A stretch of DNA of 64,000 bases, taken from the NCBI RefSeq assembly GCF_002150805.1, contig NZ_MTBA01000004.1:744001-808000 (forward strand), in the 5' to 3' direction. Made by a program: the position numbers and the translations under genes. Positions 28,440 to 37,295 of the stretch are shown here, piece by piece. Within the stretch, counting starts at the first letter, position 1; the number at the start of each line of letters is the position of its first letter. Under the pieces are notes generated by a model, which worked only from the letters and a program-made list of their open reading frames with translations, did no database searches and had not been told where the DNA came from. The DNA is from Oceanospirillum sanctuarii. Its GTDB lineage: Bacteria > Pseudomonadota > Gammaproteobacteria > Pseudomonadales > Halomonadaceae.

Positions 28440-28792
28440 GTACAGAAAACTCTATACTGAAAGCCCGTGCTCAGGGCAGTAAAAAAGCGGTCGCCTTGCA
28501 ATACGAAGGTTACAGCACTCCTCGCGTGACGGCTAAAGGCGAGCATCTGGTTGCTGAACAGATTGTCCTGCTGGCACGGGAAAATAATATCCCCGTCTAC
28601 GAAGATAACAGTCTGGTGCAGGCACTGGCGCAGGTCGAGCTTGGCGAGGAAATTCCGGAACTTCTTTATATGGCGATTGCCGAGATTATCGCTTTTATCT
28701 ATCAGCTGGAACGATCACAAGGGGGGGCCGAGAAGGTTCGTAAAGATGTTCTGACCCGCCGGGATATGCTAAAAAACCGTTATCGCCCCTAA
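28436..28792 (+). CDS. FlhB C-terminal-domain-only protein (FlhX type)
   Basis: A 118-residue homologue of the cytoplasmic export-switch domain of FlhB. KKAVALQYEG at residues 15-24 corresponds to the HYAVALKYDE that follows the NPTH cleavage site in FlhB (40845-41981), and later LYMAIAEIIAFIYQLE matches LYMAVAQVLAYVYQLK. It lacks the NPTH motif and begins just past it, so it resembles the cleaved FlhB fragment. FlhX proteins can replace this fragment in other bacteria. It is translationally coupled to the FliK-like gene; together they may form an alternative switch, by inference. Confidence 0.85.
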   Translation: MSTENSILKARAQGSKKAVALQYEGYSTPRVTAKGEHLVAEQIVLLARENNIPVYEDNSLVQALAQVELGEEIPELLYMAIAEIIAFIYQLERSQGGAEKVRKDVLTRRDMLKNRYRP

Positions 28793-28851
28793 ACAACTCT
28801 GCCCAAGAAAAACGACAAGCAACAAGTATCAGATAAGCAAACCTTAAACGC

Positions 28852-28877
28852 AAAAAGCACCCTAACGGGTGCTTTTT
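28852..28877. terminator. Bidirectional intrinsic terminator after the FlhX-type gene
   Basis: Perfect 11-bp inverted repeat AAAAAGCACCC / GGGTGCTTTTT with a TAAC loop, A run before and T run after. It lies between the convergent FlhX-type and DUF2802 genes and serves both. Confidence 0.85.
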
Positions 28878-28914
28878 CGCATGGTCGGCACTTTATTTCA
28901 GCAAGAAACTAAAA

Positions 28915-29349
28915 TCAGAAATTTTCCAGACTAGTATCAGCTCTCTGGCGATTTCTAAGCTCAGTGTGGACCAAAGCAATCAAGTCTGCCTCTACACGGG
29001 CAAGGCCACAGTTTTCAACCAGGTCATCAGATGTGGCGCCCATCTCAACTAAGCGAATCGCATAATTGTAGGGAAGACTACCGACATCTTTCTGCTCGAG
29101 ATCAGCCTGACGCTCCATAGTTTGATTGAGCTTCTTCTCAACTTCCAACAGACGCTGTCCCACACCAATTGAGCCACTGCCCATGGCGTGAGTTTCATTA
29201 CGAAGCGACTGAACCAGCATCTGAGTCTCGTGCTTATTACGATCCAGCAGACGACGCAAAGTCAGAACCTGCATAAAGCCGTAGACTGCAACCAGCACGG
29301 CTATAATCGCAACAGCCCAAAGAATGAGATTTGCCAAAGAATCCTGCAT
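28915..29349 (-). CDS. DUF2802 family membrane protein
   Basis: A 144-residue protein with one N-terminal membrane helix (LILWAVAIIAVLVAVYGFMQVL), a coiled-coil stretch (LEVEKKLNQTMERQADLEQ), and a C-terminal DUF2802 helical domain (YNYAIRLVEMGATSDDLVENCGLARVEADLIALVH) that looks like a small HTH-type bundle. It is the last gene of the leftward chemotaxis run, 21 bp after cheW, a conserved position in Pseudomonas-like genomes. Function unknown. Confidence 0.85.
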   Translation of the reverse strand: MQDSLANLILWAVAIIAVLVAVYGFMQVLTLRRLLDRNKHETQMLVQSLRNETHAMGSGSIGVGQRLLEVEKKLNQTMERQADLEQKDVGSLPYNYAIRLVEMGATSDDLVENCGLARVEADLIALVHTELRNRQRADTSLENF

Positions 29350-29370
29350 AAAACACTCAAAAGCCGCAGA

Positions 29371-29862
29371 TTAAAGCGCTGCGACTTCTGCCCACTCCTC
29401 GTCACTCATCAGCTTGTTAAGCTCAACCAGAATAAGTAGCTGGTTGTTCTTATTGCAAACACCCTGAATGAACTTGGCGCTCTCTTCATTACCCACATTA
29501 GGCGTGGTTTCGATCTCAGACTGACGCAGATAAACTACTTCAGATACCGAATCAACCATAATACCTACAACCTGCTGGTCTACTTCGATGATTACGATAC
29601 GGGTTGAATCGGTCGTATCAGCTGTCATCAGACCAAAACGCTGACGGGTATCGATAACGGTTACAACATTACCACGCAGGTTAATAATACCCAGCACGTA
29701 GGAAGGAGCGCCCGGAACCGGTGCAATCTCGGTATAACGCAGTACTTCCTGAACCTGCATCACATTGATGCCGTAAGTTTCATCCGCCAGGCGGAAAGTT
29801 ACATACTGCAGAATCGGATCATCAGAACCTGCTGCGTTTTTAGCTTGAACAACATTTGCCAT
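29371..29862 (-). CDS. cheW: Chemotaxis coupling protein CheW
   Basis: Couples chemoreceptors to the CheA kinase. A 163-residue single CheW domain: VTFRLADETYGINVMQVQEVLRYTEIAPVPGAPSYVLGIINLRGNVVTVIDTRQRFGL carries the family's receptor-binding loop, and VDSVSEVVYLRQSEI follows. Located 74 bp downstream of parP. Confidence 0.97.
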   Translation of the reverse strand: MANVVQAKNAAGSDDPILQYVTFRLADETYGINVMQVQEVLRYTEIAPVPGAPSYVLGIINLRGNVVTVIDTRQRFGLMTADTTDSTRIVIIEVDQQVVGIMVDSVSEVVYLRQSEIETTPNVGNEESAKFIQGVCNKNNQLLILVELNKLMSDEEWAEVAAL

Positions 29863-29936
29863 GCGAATGCTCCATCTAAATCGTTAGTTTTGCTTCGTCA
29901 AAACTAAGCTCTGTTCATAACCGGTAGACCGGCCAA

Positions 29937-31037
29937 TTATTCTTCGTCAGCCATCAGAGCCTGTAAATCTACAGGCACTTTATCGCTATCCAGCAAGCGG
30001 GCAAAGGCCGCTACATCAATCAGGGCGCACATATGATCAACAACAGTACCGGCCAGCCAAGGACGACGTCCCAGTGACGTTCTCCACTTCACCTCATCAG
30101 GATCCAGAGAAATGGCTTCTGCGACCTCATGACAGGCAAGGCCCCACTCACTATTATGAATTCGGATAGCGAAGCGGAAGTCCGGCTTATGATCATCATT
30201 AATATGTTCAGACATCACCCATTGCGCGGTATCTACCAAACCAACATTCATGTTGTTGGTACGAACAATACCCAGAAACCACCCCGGTTGGCCAAACAAT
30301 GGCGTTGGCTCTTTTTCAAGCTTGTGGATACCGCCGAGCTCTGCCAGCGGAACAGCCAATTTCAAACCTTTTACAACAAACAACAGACACTCAAAACGCC
30401 CCTGTGCCCAGTCCGGCCGACCATTAGTCCAGCCTTCATTCTCTTTGGCTTCAAGTGCTGTATCCGTTTGTTCAGCAACCAGATTGTCCTGTTCGATTTC
30501 AGCCTGAATATCAGCAATAGGATCAGCAACAGAAACCTCTGGCTCAGCCTGCTGGATTTCAGGTTCAGCAATCTCAACTTCTGGCTGAACTTCAATTTTC
30601 TCTTCGACAACTGTTTCAGTTTTAACTTCTACTTCAGGCTCTGCCACCTTCAGTTCCGGCATAACAACGGCCGGAGCTTCCTGATAGGCGACATCTACCT
30701 TGGGCTGCTCAGCCTCAACAGCTTGCTGACGCTGACGAATCTGTGCTGCGGCTTCCCGGGCGTATTCACGAGCCGAAGGTGGTGCAAAAACACGAGTGCC
30801 TTCATCTTCCGGGAAGGACATCTCTGCTTCAGCCTTAGCATCAAGAGCAGATTCAGGACTATCAACGGGCTGTTGAGCAACCTTAACAGCCTCGGTCTGC
30901 CGAGGAGCAGGGTCTGTTGATGCTTCCTCAACAGTTACCTCAGGTTCGTCGTATTCAGCGACATCCTGCAACAAAGCCTCAAGATAGCCTTCGATCGCTT
31001 CCTGAGGTGATGTAAAGTCCTGAGAATCGTGAGCCAT
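29937..31037 (-). CDS. parP: CheW-like chemotaxis array protein ParP
   Basis: A 366-residue protein with a long acidic, Glu/Val/Pro-rich N-terminal region (residues about 20-215, many repeats like PEVEIAEPEIQQAEPEV) and a C-terminal CheW-like domain (FECLLFVVKGLKLAVPLAELGGIHK to about 360). In Vibrio, ParP couples arrays to the polar ParC protein and to CheA. The gene is one base from the parC-like gene. Family assignment comes from this domain layout and the neighbours; specific interactions are inferred. The repetitive N-terminus is likely disordered. Confidence 0.82.
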   Translation of the reverse strand: MAHDSQDFTSPQEAIEGYLEALLQDVAEYDEPEVTVEEASTDPAPRQTEAVKVAQQPVDSPESALDAKAEAEMSFPEDEGTRVFAPPSAREYAREAAAQIRQRQQAVEAEQPKVDVAYQEAPAVVMPELKVAEPEVEVKTETVVEEKIEVQPEVEIAEPEIQQAEPEVSVADPIADIQAEIEQDNLVAEQTDTALEAKENEGWTNGRPDWAQGRFECLLFVVKGLKLAVPLAELGGIHKLEKEPTPLFGQPGWFLGIVRTNNMNVGLVDTAQWVMSEHINDDHKPDFRFAIRIHNSEWGLACHEVAEAISLDPDEVKWRTSLGRRPWLAGTVVDHMCALIDVAAFARLLDSDKVPVDLQALMADEE

Positions 31038-31038
31038 T

Positions 31039-31839
31039 CTACTGCGCCCCCGGTTTTTGTCTGTGATCAGTTTGCTTCTCTAACAGGTGTTTTAGCAACA
31101 CATTGTAAGCATGTACACCACGACTCTGTGAATCCAACATTGAAGGCGGCATTCCTGCCATACTGGCATCCCTGAACTTGGTGTCGACAGGAATCATGGA
31201 GTTCCAGATGTTCTCAGGATAGGTATTTCTCAATAGTCGCAAACTCTGCACTGAAGCCTGAGTCCGGCGATCATAAAGTGTAGGCACTACCGTATAAGGT
31301 AATTCATTTTTGCGGGCACGGGTCACCATATTCAGGGTCCGCATCATCCGCTCAAGACCTTTAATCGCCAGAAACTCAGTTTGTACCGGAATAATCAGGT
31401 GCTGAGCAGAAGCCAACGCGTTAATCATCAGCAGGCCCAATACAGGAGGGCTGTCGATCAAAACGTAGTCAAAACGATTCCAAAGCAGAGCTAAAGCCCG
31501 AGAAATCACTAACCCCATGCCACCCTGTGCGCTTACCTGGCGTTCCAGAGTTGCCAGCGCTGTAGAAGCCGGAATCAGTTTCAGGCGATCATGACCAGTG
31601 TCCATCAACAGACTCTCTGGCAGATCTTTAGGAATATTCTTACCCTGCTGGAAAAGGTCATAAGCACTCTTTTGCAGCCCATCAGGGTCATATTTGAAAT
31701 AACTGGTCAGAGACCCATGCGGGTCCAGATCAAGCAGCAGCACCTGATGCCCCTGATCAGCCAAAAGGCCACCAAGGGTTACGGTTGATGTCGTCTTACC
31801 AACGCCACCTTTCTGATTGGCAACTGCCCAAACATGCAT
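31039..31839 (-). CDS. parC: ParA-family ATPase ParC (chemotaxis array positioning)
   Basis: A 266-residue MinD/ParA-type ATPase with deviant Walker A QKGGVGKTTSTVTLGGLL at residues 9-26, LLDLDPHGS, and the Walker B-like YVLIDSPPVLGLL. In this gene setting (cheB - here - parP - cheW) such proteins place chemotaxis arrays at the cell pole and pass them to daughters. It is not a FlhG/FleN type: the FlhG-type N-terminal activator helix before the Walker A motif is absent, since the P-loop starts at residue 9. Confidence 0.85.
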   Translation of the reverse strand: MHVWAVANQKGGVGKTTSTVTLGGLLADQGHQVLLLDLDPHGSLTSYFKYDPDGLQKSAYDLFQQGKNIPKDLPESLLMDTGHDRLKLIPASTALATLERQVSAQGGMGLVISRALALLWNRFDYVLIDSPPVLGLLMINALASAQHLIIPVQTEFLAIKGLERMMRTLNMVTRARKNELPYTVVPTLYDRRTQASVQSLRLLRNTYPENIWNSMIPVDTKFRDASMAGMPPSMLDSQSRGVHAYNVLLKHLLEKQTDHRQKPGAQ

Positions 31840-31890
31840 GTAAGTGTCCCTTATTTGCCAGTTATTATTGCTTTATCGTTATTTTGAATT

Positions 31891-33027
31891 TTAACGGGAT
31901 ACATCTGTCGACAGTCGGTAACCGATGTCGTTCAGGTTAAGCACTTCATCAGATAAACCGGCTTTTGCGACAGCCATCGGCATCCCGTAAATAACCGAGC
32001 TATCTTCATCCTGAGACCAGATTGTCGCGCCGTGCTCTTTCAGCATACGGCAACCGTCACGGCCATCAGCACCCATACCAGTCATAATCACGCCAAGTAT
32101 TTTGCCTTTGATGGCATTAGCCGCAGAACCAAAAGTTACGTCGACACAAGGCTTATAGTTCAGACGCTCATCACCCGGCAAAATCCGAACACAGTTACCA
32201 CGCTTATCCACAACCATCTGCTTACCACCTGGAGCCAAAAGCGCAAGCCCCGGCTTAAGCAGATCACCATCCTGAGCTTCTTTAACCTGAATTTTGCAAA
32301 GACTGTTCAGACGCTCAGCGAAGGCCGCTGTAAACGCAGCAGGCATGTGTTGCACAAGAAGCAAAGGTGCAGGAAAGTTCTCAGGCAATTGGGTCAGCAC
32401 CGTCTGAAGTGCCATTGGGCCACCAGTAGAAGTACCTATTGCAACCAGATCAAAATGACGCGGTTGTGGTTTACTTGGCTTAGAAGCAACAACAGGTTTA
32501 GCAACAGTATCGGCCTTTAAACCAACAGCTGAAGGCGAAGTTACAGAGCGTGTCGGGCGACTGGTAAGAGGTCTGCGAGGCTCGACACTTCTTGCAGCAG
32601 GACGACTGGCAGATGCCAATGCACCGCGGCGACTGCGAGATACTTCAATAACCTTCTCACAAAGTGCTTTTGCTAACTCATCAGGACGTCGGGAAATATC
32701 TTCAAAATTCTTTGGAAGATAGTCGACCGCACCTGCCTCCAAAGCCCCCAGAGTGACACGGGCACCTTCATGAGTCAGTGATGAAAACATCAGCACAGGT
32801 ACTGGTGCTTTCTGCATAATTTCCCGAACAGCCGAGATGCCATCAAGCACAGGCATCTCGTAATCCATCGTGATCACATCAGGCTTAAGCTCAATCGCTT
32901 TTTCAACAGCCTCACGACCATTGCTGGCTGTACCGATCGGTTTAATACGAGGATCAGTACTTAATAACTCACAGACCCGACGACGGAAAAAACCAGAATC
33001 ATCGACAACTAAAACCGTAATTGGCAT
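31891..33027 (-). CDS. cheB: Chemotaxis methylesterase CheB
   Basis: Removes methyl groups from chemoreceptors, activated by CheA phosphorylation. The 378-residue protein has a receiver domain (phosphorylated Asp55 in VITMDYEMPV) and, after a Ser/Arg/Pro linker (about 135-190), a CheB catalytic domain with Ser200 in AIGTSTGGPMAL, His in LLVQHMPAAF, and Asp in TGMGADGRDGC. 17 bp after cheA. Confidence 0.97.
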   Translation of the reverse strand: MPITVLVVDDSGFFRRRVCELLSTDPRIKPIGTASNGREAVEKAIELKPDVITMDYEMPVLDGISAVREIMQKAPVPVLMFSSLTHEGARVTLGALEAGAVDYLPKNFEDISRRPDELAKALCEKVIEVSRSRRGALASASRPAARSVEPRRPLTSRPTRSVTSPSAVGLKADTVAKPVVASKPSKPQPRHFDLVAIGTSTGGPMALQTVLTQLPENFPAPLLLVQHMPAAFTAAFAERLNSLCKIQVKEAQDGDLLKPGLALLAPGGKQMVVDKRGNCVRILPGDERLNYKPCVDVTFGSAANAIKGKILGVIMTGMGADGRDGCRMLKEHGATIWSQDEDSSVIYGMPMAVAKAGLSDEVLNLNDIGYRLSTDVSR

Positions 33028-33044
33028 ATCAGGTCCTTAAAACC

Positions 33045-35225
33045 CTAGCGTGAACTTCTGGCGTAATGTTTCAGCATGCCCGGAATATCAAGAATCAGAG
33101 CAATTCGTCCGTCACCGGTAATGGTCGCGCCCGCCATACCTGGAGTGCCATGCAGCATCTCGCCCAGCGGCTTAATCACAACCTCTTCCTGACCAATAAG
33201 CTGATCGACAACAAAACCAACTTTCTGGGTACCGACTGAAACCACAACAACATGAGCGTTTTTCAGTTCACGACTGACATCAGAGCCCTGAATTAACCAC
33301 TCTTTCAGATAGAACAGTGGCAAAGTTTTCTCGCGAATCACCAGAACTTCCTGACCATCTACAATGTTGGCACGGGAAATATCCAGCTGGAAAATTTCAT
33401 TCACGTTAACCAGTGGCAAGGCAAAGGTTTGCTGCCCCAGCATTACCATCAGAGTAGGCATAATCGCCAGCGTCAGAGGTACCTTAATAATAATCTTGGA
33501 GCCTTTGCCCTCTTCCGACCAGACATTAATAGTACCGTTCAGTTGTGAGATTTTTGTTTTCACAACATCCATACCGACACCACGGCCGGAAACATCTGAG
33601 ATCTCTTCTTTGGTTGAAAGACCCGCAGCAAAAATCAGGTTAAAGGCCTCCTGATCCGTCAGACGATCAGCCGCATCCTGATCTAGCTGACCTTTTTCGA
33701 CTGCTTTATTTCGCAGTACCTGAGGGTTCATGCCGGCACCATCATCACTGATAGTCAGAAGGATATGGTCACCTTCCTGCTCTGCGGACAGAATCACTTC
33801 ACCAACACGTGGCTTGCCTTTCTGTTCACGCACTTCTGGACTTTCGATACCATGGTCAACGGCGTTACGCACCAAGTGAATCAGAGGATCCGCAAGGGCC
33901 TCAACCAGGTTTTTATCCAAGTCGGTCTCTTCACCAATCAGGCGAAGGTTGATCTCTTTCTTCAGCTTACGGGACAGATCGCGCACCACCCGTGGGAAGC
34001 GGCCAAATACTTTTTTGATCGGCTGCATCCGGGTCTTCATGACCGAGGTTTGAAGATCCGCTGTTACCACATCAAGATTGGAAACCGCTTTAGCAATTTC
34101 AGAATCAGAACTCTGACCACCAAGACGAACCAGACGGTTACGAACCAAAACCAGCTCGCCAACCATGTTCATAATGTCATCCAGACGACTGGTATCAACA
34201 CGAACCGTTGTTTCCGCAGCTGGGGCAGTCTCTTTCTTTGGAGCGACCTTCTTTTCTGCAGCTGGTGCCGCAGGTACTGCAGCCTTGGCTGCTGCTGCTG
34301 GTTTCGGCGCAGCTGGGGCAGGTTCTGCTTTAGGAGCCGGGGCAGCAGGAGCTGCCGCTGCAGGACTAACAGGTGCACCACCTTTGCCATGCAACTCATC
34401 AAGAAGAGCTTCAAACTCGTCATCTGTGATCAGGTCATCGCCACCTGAGCTTGCTGGAGCAGCCTGCTTAGGGGCGCTTTCTGGCGCCGGAGCAGCAGGC
34501 GCTGGCGGCTTGCCTGAACCATGAAGCTGATCAAGGAGAGCTTCAAACTCTTCCTCTGTAATCTCATCGCTTCCAGATGCGGCATCAGCTACCGGATCGC
34601 TTTCAATAAACATTTCAGTGGACGAATCTGAAGCAGCAGGGGCTGCAGTTGGTGCCCCACCGTCATGCAGAGCATCCAACAGCGACTCAAACTCCGCATC
34701 GGTAATGTCGCCTTCCGCATCCTGAACCGCAGAAGCGGGTGGTTCAACCGGTGCAGCAGGAGTCTCAACTACAGGCTCAGGGGCTATCTCAGCAACAGGA
34801 GCTTCCGCTGGAGCAGGAGCCGCACCAGCCTCAGATTCTGGCTGGGCAAAAAATTCAAGCTGACTGATCAGTGAAGGATCCGCACTGTCCGGCATTTGAC
34901 CGGCGCGTACCTCTTCAAACATTTCATTAACGGTATCCAGTGCGCTCAGCACGGTATCCATTAATTCAGGCGTTACGGAACGTTGATGTTTACGCAACGT
35001 ATCGAACACGTTCTCTGCAACGTGGCAGCAGTCCACTAGGGGTGTGAGCTGGAGGAAACCCGCACCACCTTTTACAGTGTGAAAGCCTCGGAAAATAGCA
35101 TTCAGGAGATCAGGGTCATCCGGAGATTGCTCCAGATCGACTAACTGCTCAGACAGTAATTCAAGGATCTCACCTGCTTCAATTAAGAAGTCCTGCAAAA
35201 TATCCTGATCGACTTCAAAGCTCAT
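33045..35225 (-). CDS. cheA: Chemotaxis histidine kinase CheA
   Basis: Kinase that phosphorylates CheY and CheB in response to receptors. The 726-residue protein begins with an HPt domain (phosphoaccepting His49 in FRGFHTVKGGAGFL), followed by an Ala/Pro-rich linker with three tandem acidic repeats at 174-187, 222-235 and 266-279 (consensus ITxxEFExLLDxLH). Then come the dimerisation domain (VDTSRLDDIMNMVGELVLVRNRL), the ATPase with N-box LIHLVRNAVDHGIE and G1 box SDDGAGMNP, and a C-terminal CheW-like domain. There is no recognisable P2 CheY-binding domain where E. coli has it, as in other gammaproteobacterial CheA. In operon cheY-Z-A-B. Confidence 0.97.
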   Translation of the reverse strand: MSFEVDQDILQDFLIEAGEILELLSEQLVDLEQSPDDPDLLNAIFRGFHTVKGGAGFLQLTPLVDCCHVAENVFDTLRKHQRSVTPELMDTVLSALDTVNEMFEEVRAGQMPDSADPSLISQLEFFAQPESEAGAAPAPAEAPVAEIAPEPVVETPAAPVEPPASAVQDAEGDITDAEFESLLDALHDGGAPTAAPAASDSSTEMFIESDPVADAASGSDEITEEEFEALLDQLHGSGKPPAPAAPAPESAPKQAAPASSGGDDLITDDEFEALLDELHGKGGAPVSPAAAAPAAPAPKAEPAPAAPKPAAAAKAAVPAAPAAEKKVAPKKETAPAAETTVRVDTSRLDDIMNMVGELVLVRNRLVRLGGQSSDSEIAKAVSNLDVVTADLQTSVMKTRMQPIKKVFGRFPRVVRDLSRKLKKEINLRLIGEETDLDKNLVEALADPLIHLVRNAVDHGIESPEVREQKGKPRVGEVILSAEQEGDHILLTISDDGAGMNPQVLRNKAVEKGQLDQDAADRLTDQEAFNLIFAAGLSTKEEISDVSGRGVGMDVVKTKISQLNGTINVWSEEGKGSKIIIKVPLTLAIMPTLMVMLGQQTFALPLVNVNEIFQLDISRANIVDGQEVLVIREKTLPLFYLKEWLIQGSDVSRELKNAHVVVVSVGTQKVGFVVDQLIGQEEVVIKPLGEMLHGTPGMAGATITGDGRIALILDIPGMLKHYARSSR

Positions 35226-35237
35226 CCATACTTCTCC

Positions 35238-36026
35238 TTAAAAGCCGAGACTCGACAGCAGGTCGTCAACTTCATCCTGCCCGGAAACAACATCTTTCCG
35301 TTGTTCTGCATTAACAATCGGGCCTTCAGGAGCATGAGCTTCCTCAGCGATCCGATCACTGGTGTCGTGCTGAATACCTGTGATCTGGTCGACCTGTCCG
35401 GCCATGCATACCAGATTCACAAGGTTTTCTTCAATTTCCTGAACAAGAGTGATCACTTTAATAAGCACCTGACCGGTCAGATCCTGATATCCCTGAGCAA
35501 GAAGGATGTCATTAAAGTTGCTGGTGAGAGTACCGGCCTGATCTTCGGTCTCTTTCAGAAAATCATCAATTTTACGATAAAGATCCCGGAACTCATCCGG
35601 CTTCATTTCCCGGCGAACAAGACGCGCCCAGTCCTGACGCAACGAAGTCGCCTGCTCTCGCAAACGCTCCGCAACAGGGGCGCTCTCATCAACCTTGTCC
35701 ATGGTTTGGTTGGCGGCATCCTGTGTCATCTTGATGACGTAGTTCAGACGGTCCGTCGCATTGGCCATTTGCGACATCTCTTCCGAGGCAGGATTACCGG
35801 CACCAACATCAATATGGAAATTGGTAATAGCGTCATGCAAAGCACGGGTCAGACGACCCACTTCCAGGTACAGATTGCGGTTTCGCTCATCATTAATCCG
35901 CTGAATCAGGTTTACGGCATCGCCTAACTTGCCACTTTCAACCTTTTCCAGCAGTTCTGAGGTACTTTCTTTGAGTATCTGTTCGAACTCACTTGTTTGC
36001 TGTTCACCTGGGCTTTTCAGAGCCAT
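35238..36026 (-). CDS. cheZ: Chemotaxis phosphatase CheZ
   Basis: Dephosphorylates CheY-P to reset the motor signal. A 262-residue, largely helical protein with the four-helix-bundle core (IQRINDERNRNLYLEVGRLTRALHDAI), a phosphatase active-site region (LLAQGYQDLTGQVLIKVI: the Asp and Gln of YQDLTGQ), and a C-terminal CheY-binding tail (QDEVDDLLSSLGF). 12 bp upstream of cheA. Confidence 0.96.
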   Translation of the reverse strand: MALKSPGEQQTSEFEQILKESTSELLEKVESGKLGDAVNLIQRINDERNRNLYLEVGRLTRALHDAITNFHIDVGAGNPASEEMSQMANATDRLNYVIKMTQDAANQTMDKVDESAPVAERLREQATSLRQDWARLVRREMKPDEFRDLYRKIDDFLKETEDQAGTLTSNFNDILLAQGYQDLTGQVLIKVITLVQEIEENLVNLVCMAGQVDQITGIQHDTSDRIAEEAHAPEGPIVNAEQRKDVVSGQDEVDDLLSSLGF

Positions 36027-36083
36027 AACCTGAAACCTTTATCTTAATGAATGTCTTTTCCGGCCAAAATTCCCAACAGCAGA

Positions 36084-36461
36084 TTACTGTTGTTCAATGC
36101 GCTCAAAAATCTTCTCGATTTTTTCCTTGAGCACAGCAGCAGTGAAAGGCTTAACAATATAACCATTAACACCAGCCTGAGCTGCCGCAACAATCTGCTC
36201 ACGTTTAGCTTCTGCTGTAACCATCAGAATAGGCAGATCTTTCAGCTTAGGATCGGCACGACAGGTTTTGAGCAGGTCAAAACCTGTCATACCCGGCATG
36301 TTCCAGTCCGTAACCAGAAAATCAAAGTTGCCCGTTTCCAACAGAGGAATAGCGGTCAGACCATCATCAGCCTCATGTGTATTGGTAAAACCCAAGTCAC
36401 GAAGCAGGTTTTTGACAATCCGTCTCATGGTGGAAAAATCATCCACAATGAGAATCTTCAT
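36084..36461 (-). CDS. cheY: Chemotaxis response regulator CheY
   Basis: Single receiver domain that, once phosphorylated, binds FliM and FliN and alters motor rotation. From the ATG at 36461 the product begins [20 protein letters not shown]; phosphoacceptor Asp52 is in LVTDWNMPG, and Thr/Lys of MVTAEAK and IVKPFT complete the site. A GTG-started frame from 36485 would add eight residues; the family start and a GGA 8 nt upstream favour 36461. A 62-bp AT-rich gap to fliA could hold a promoter. Confidence 0.97.
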   Translation of the reverse strand: MKILIVDDFSTMRRIVKNLLRDLGFTNTHEADDGLTAIPLLETGNFDFLVTDWNMPGMTGFDLLKTCRADPKLKDLPILMVTAEAKREQIVAAAQAGVNGYIVKPFTAAVLKEKIEKIFERIEQQ

Positions 36462-36547
36462 ATTCTTATCCAAGGCAACCTCCACTTACCCAATTTGCCA
36501 CTACTAGAATACTACAATTATTCATTTATCAAATATATATAATGTGA

Positions 36548-37276
36548 TTACTTCCATTCAGATAAACGAGATCTCAGCCTAAGTGCGGCCTGACTGTGTA
36601 TCTGACTGACTCTTGACTCGCTTACATTCAACACTGAACCGATTTCTTTCAGGTTCAGTCCCTCTGTGTAATACAGCGCCAAAACCATTTGCTCCCTTTC
36701 CGGAAGCCCAGCGATGGCATCAGCCAAAGCCTTCTGAAATGCATTGCCTTCTACAGCTTCGTCGGGATCCGTTGAATCCTCATCAGCCACTTCAAAGCTG
36801 TTATCTTCGTTACCGGTTATCTCATCAAAACTGAAAAGCTTGGTGCCCGCAGTATCCTGCACATAGTGATTGTACTCTTCTACCGAAACTCCCATCTCAG
36901 CAGCAATCTCACTATCACGGGCATCACGCCCGGTTCTGCTCTCAACCTGCTTAATCGCCTCGGAAACACGACGACTGTTTCTGTGCACGGACCGCGGCGC
37001 CCAGTCATAACGACGAACTTCATCAAGCATGGCACCGCGAATACGGATCGAAGCATAAGTCTCGAAACTGGCACCTTTCGAGCCATCAAACTTCTGCGAT
37101 GCTTCGATCAAACCTATCATGCCTGCCTGCACAAGATCATCCAGCATAACCGTCTGAGGAAGACGCCCCAACAGATGCTGTGCAACCTTCTTTACCAGAG
37201 GGGCGTGCCTGTCAACCAGATCGCTCGATACTGTCTTGCCGGAATAATACATACCTGCACTCATTACCAGAGCCAT
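36548..37276 (-). CDS. fliA: Flagellar sigma factor FliA (sigma-28)
   Basis: RNA polymerase sigma factor for late flagellar and chemotaxis genes. The 242-residue product has sigma region 2 (LVDRHAPLVKKVAQHLLGRLP...DLVQAGMIGLIEASQKFD, KGASFETYASIRIRGAMLDEVRRYDW), region 3 (DSEIAAEMGVSVEEYNHYV) and region 4 (LPEREQMVLALYYTEGLNLKEIGSVLNVSESRVSQIHSQA). An AGGAGGT ribosome site lies 8 nt before the ATG. It follows flhF with only 19 bp, where relatives have fleN/flhG. Confidence 0.97.
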   Translation of the reverse strand: MALVMSAGMYYSGKTVSSDLVDRHAPLVKKVAQHLLGRLPQTVMLDDLVQAGMIGLIEASQKFDGSKGASFETYASIRIRGAMLDEVRRYDWAPRSVHRNSRRVSEAIKQVESRTGRDARDSEIAAEMGVSVEEYNHYVQDTAGTKLFSFDEITGNEDNSFEVADEDSTDPDEAVEGNAFQKALADAIAGLPEREQMVLALYYTEGLNLKEIGSVLNVSESRVSQIHSQAALRLRSRLSEWK

Positions 37277-37295
37277 AGATAGCGACCTCCTGTCT

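Noticed and set aside
31039-31839. ParA-type gene as a displaced flhG/fleN
   Set aside because: Its P-loop starts at residue 9, leaving no FlhG activator helix, and its place beside parP and cheW is that of ParC.
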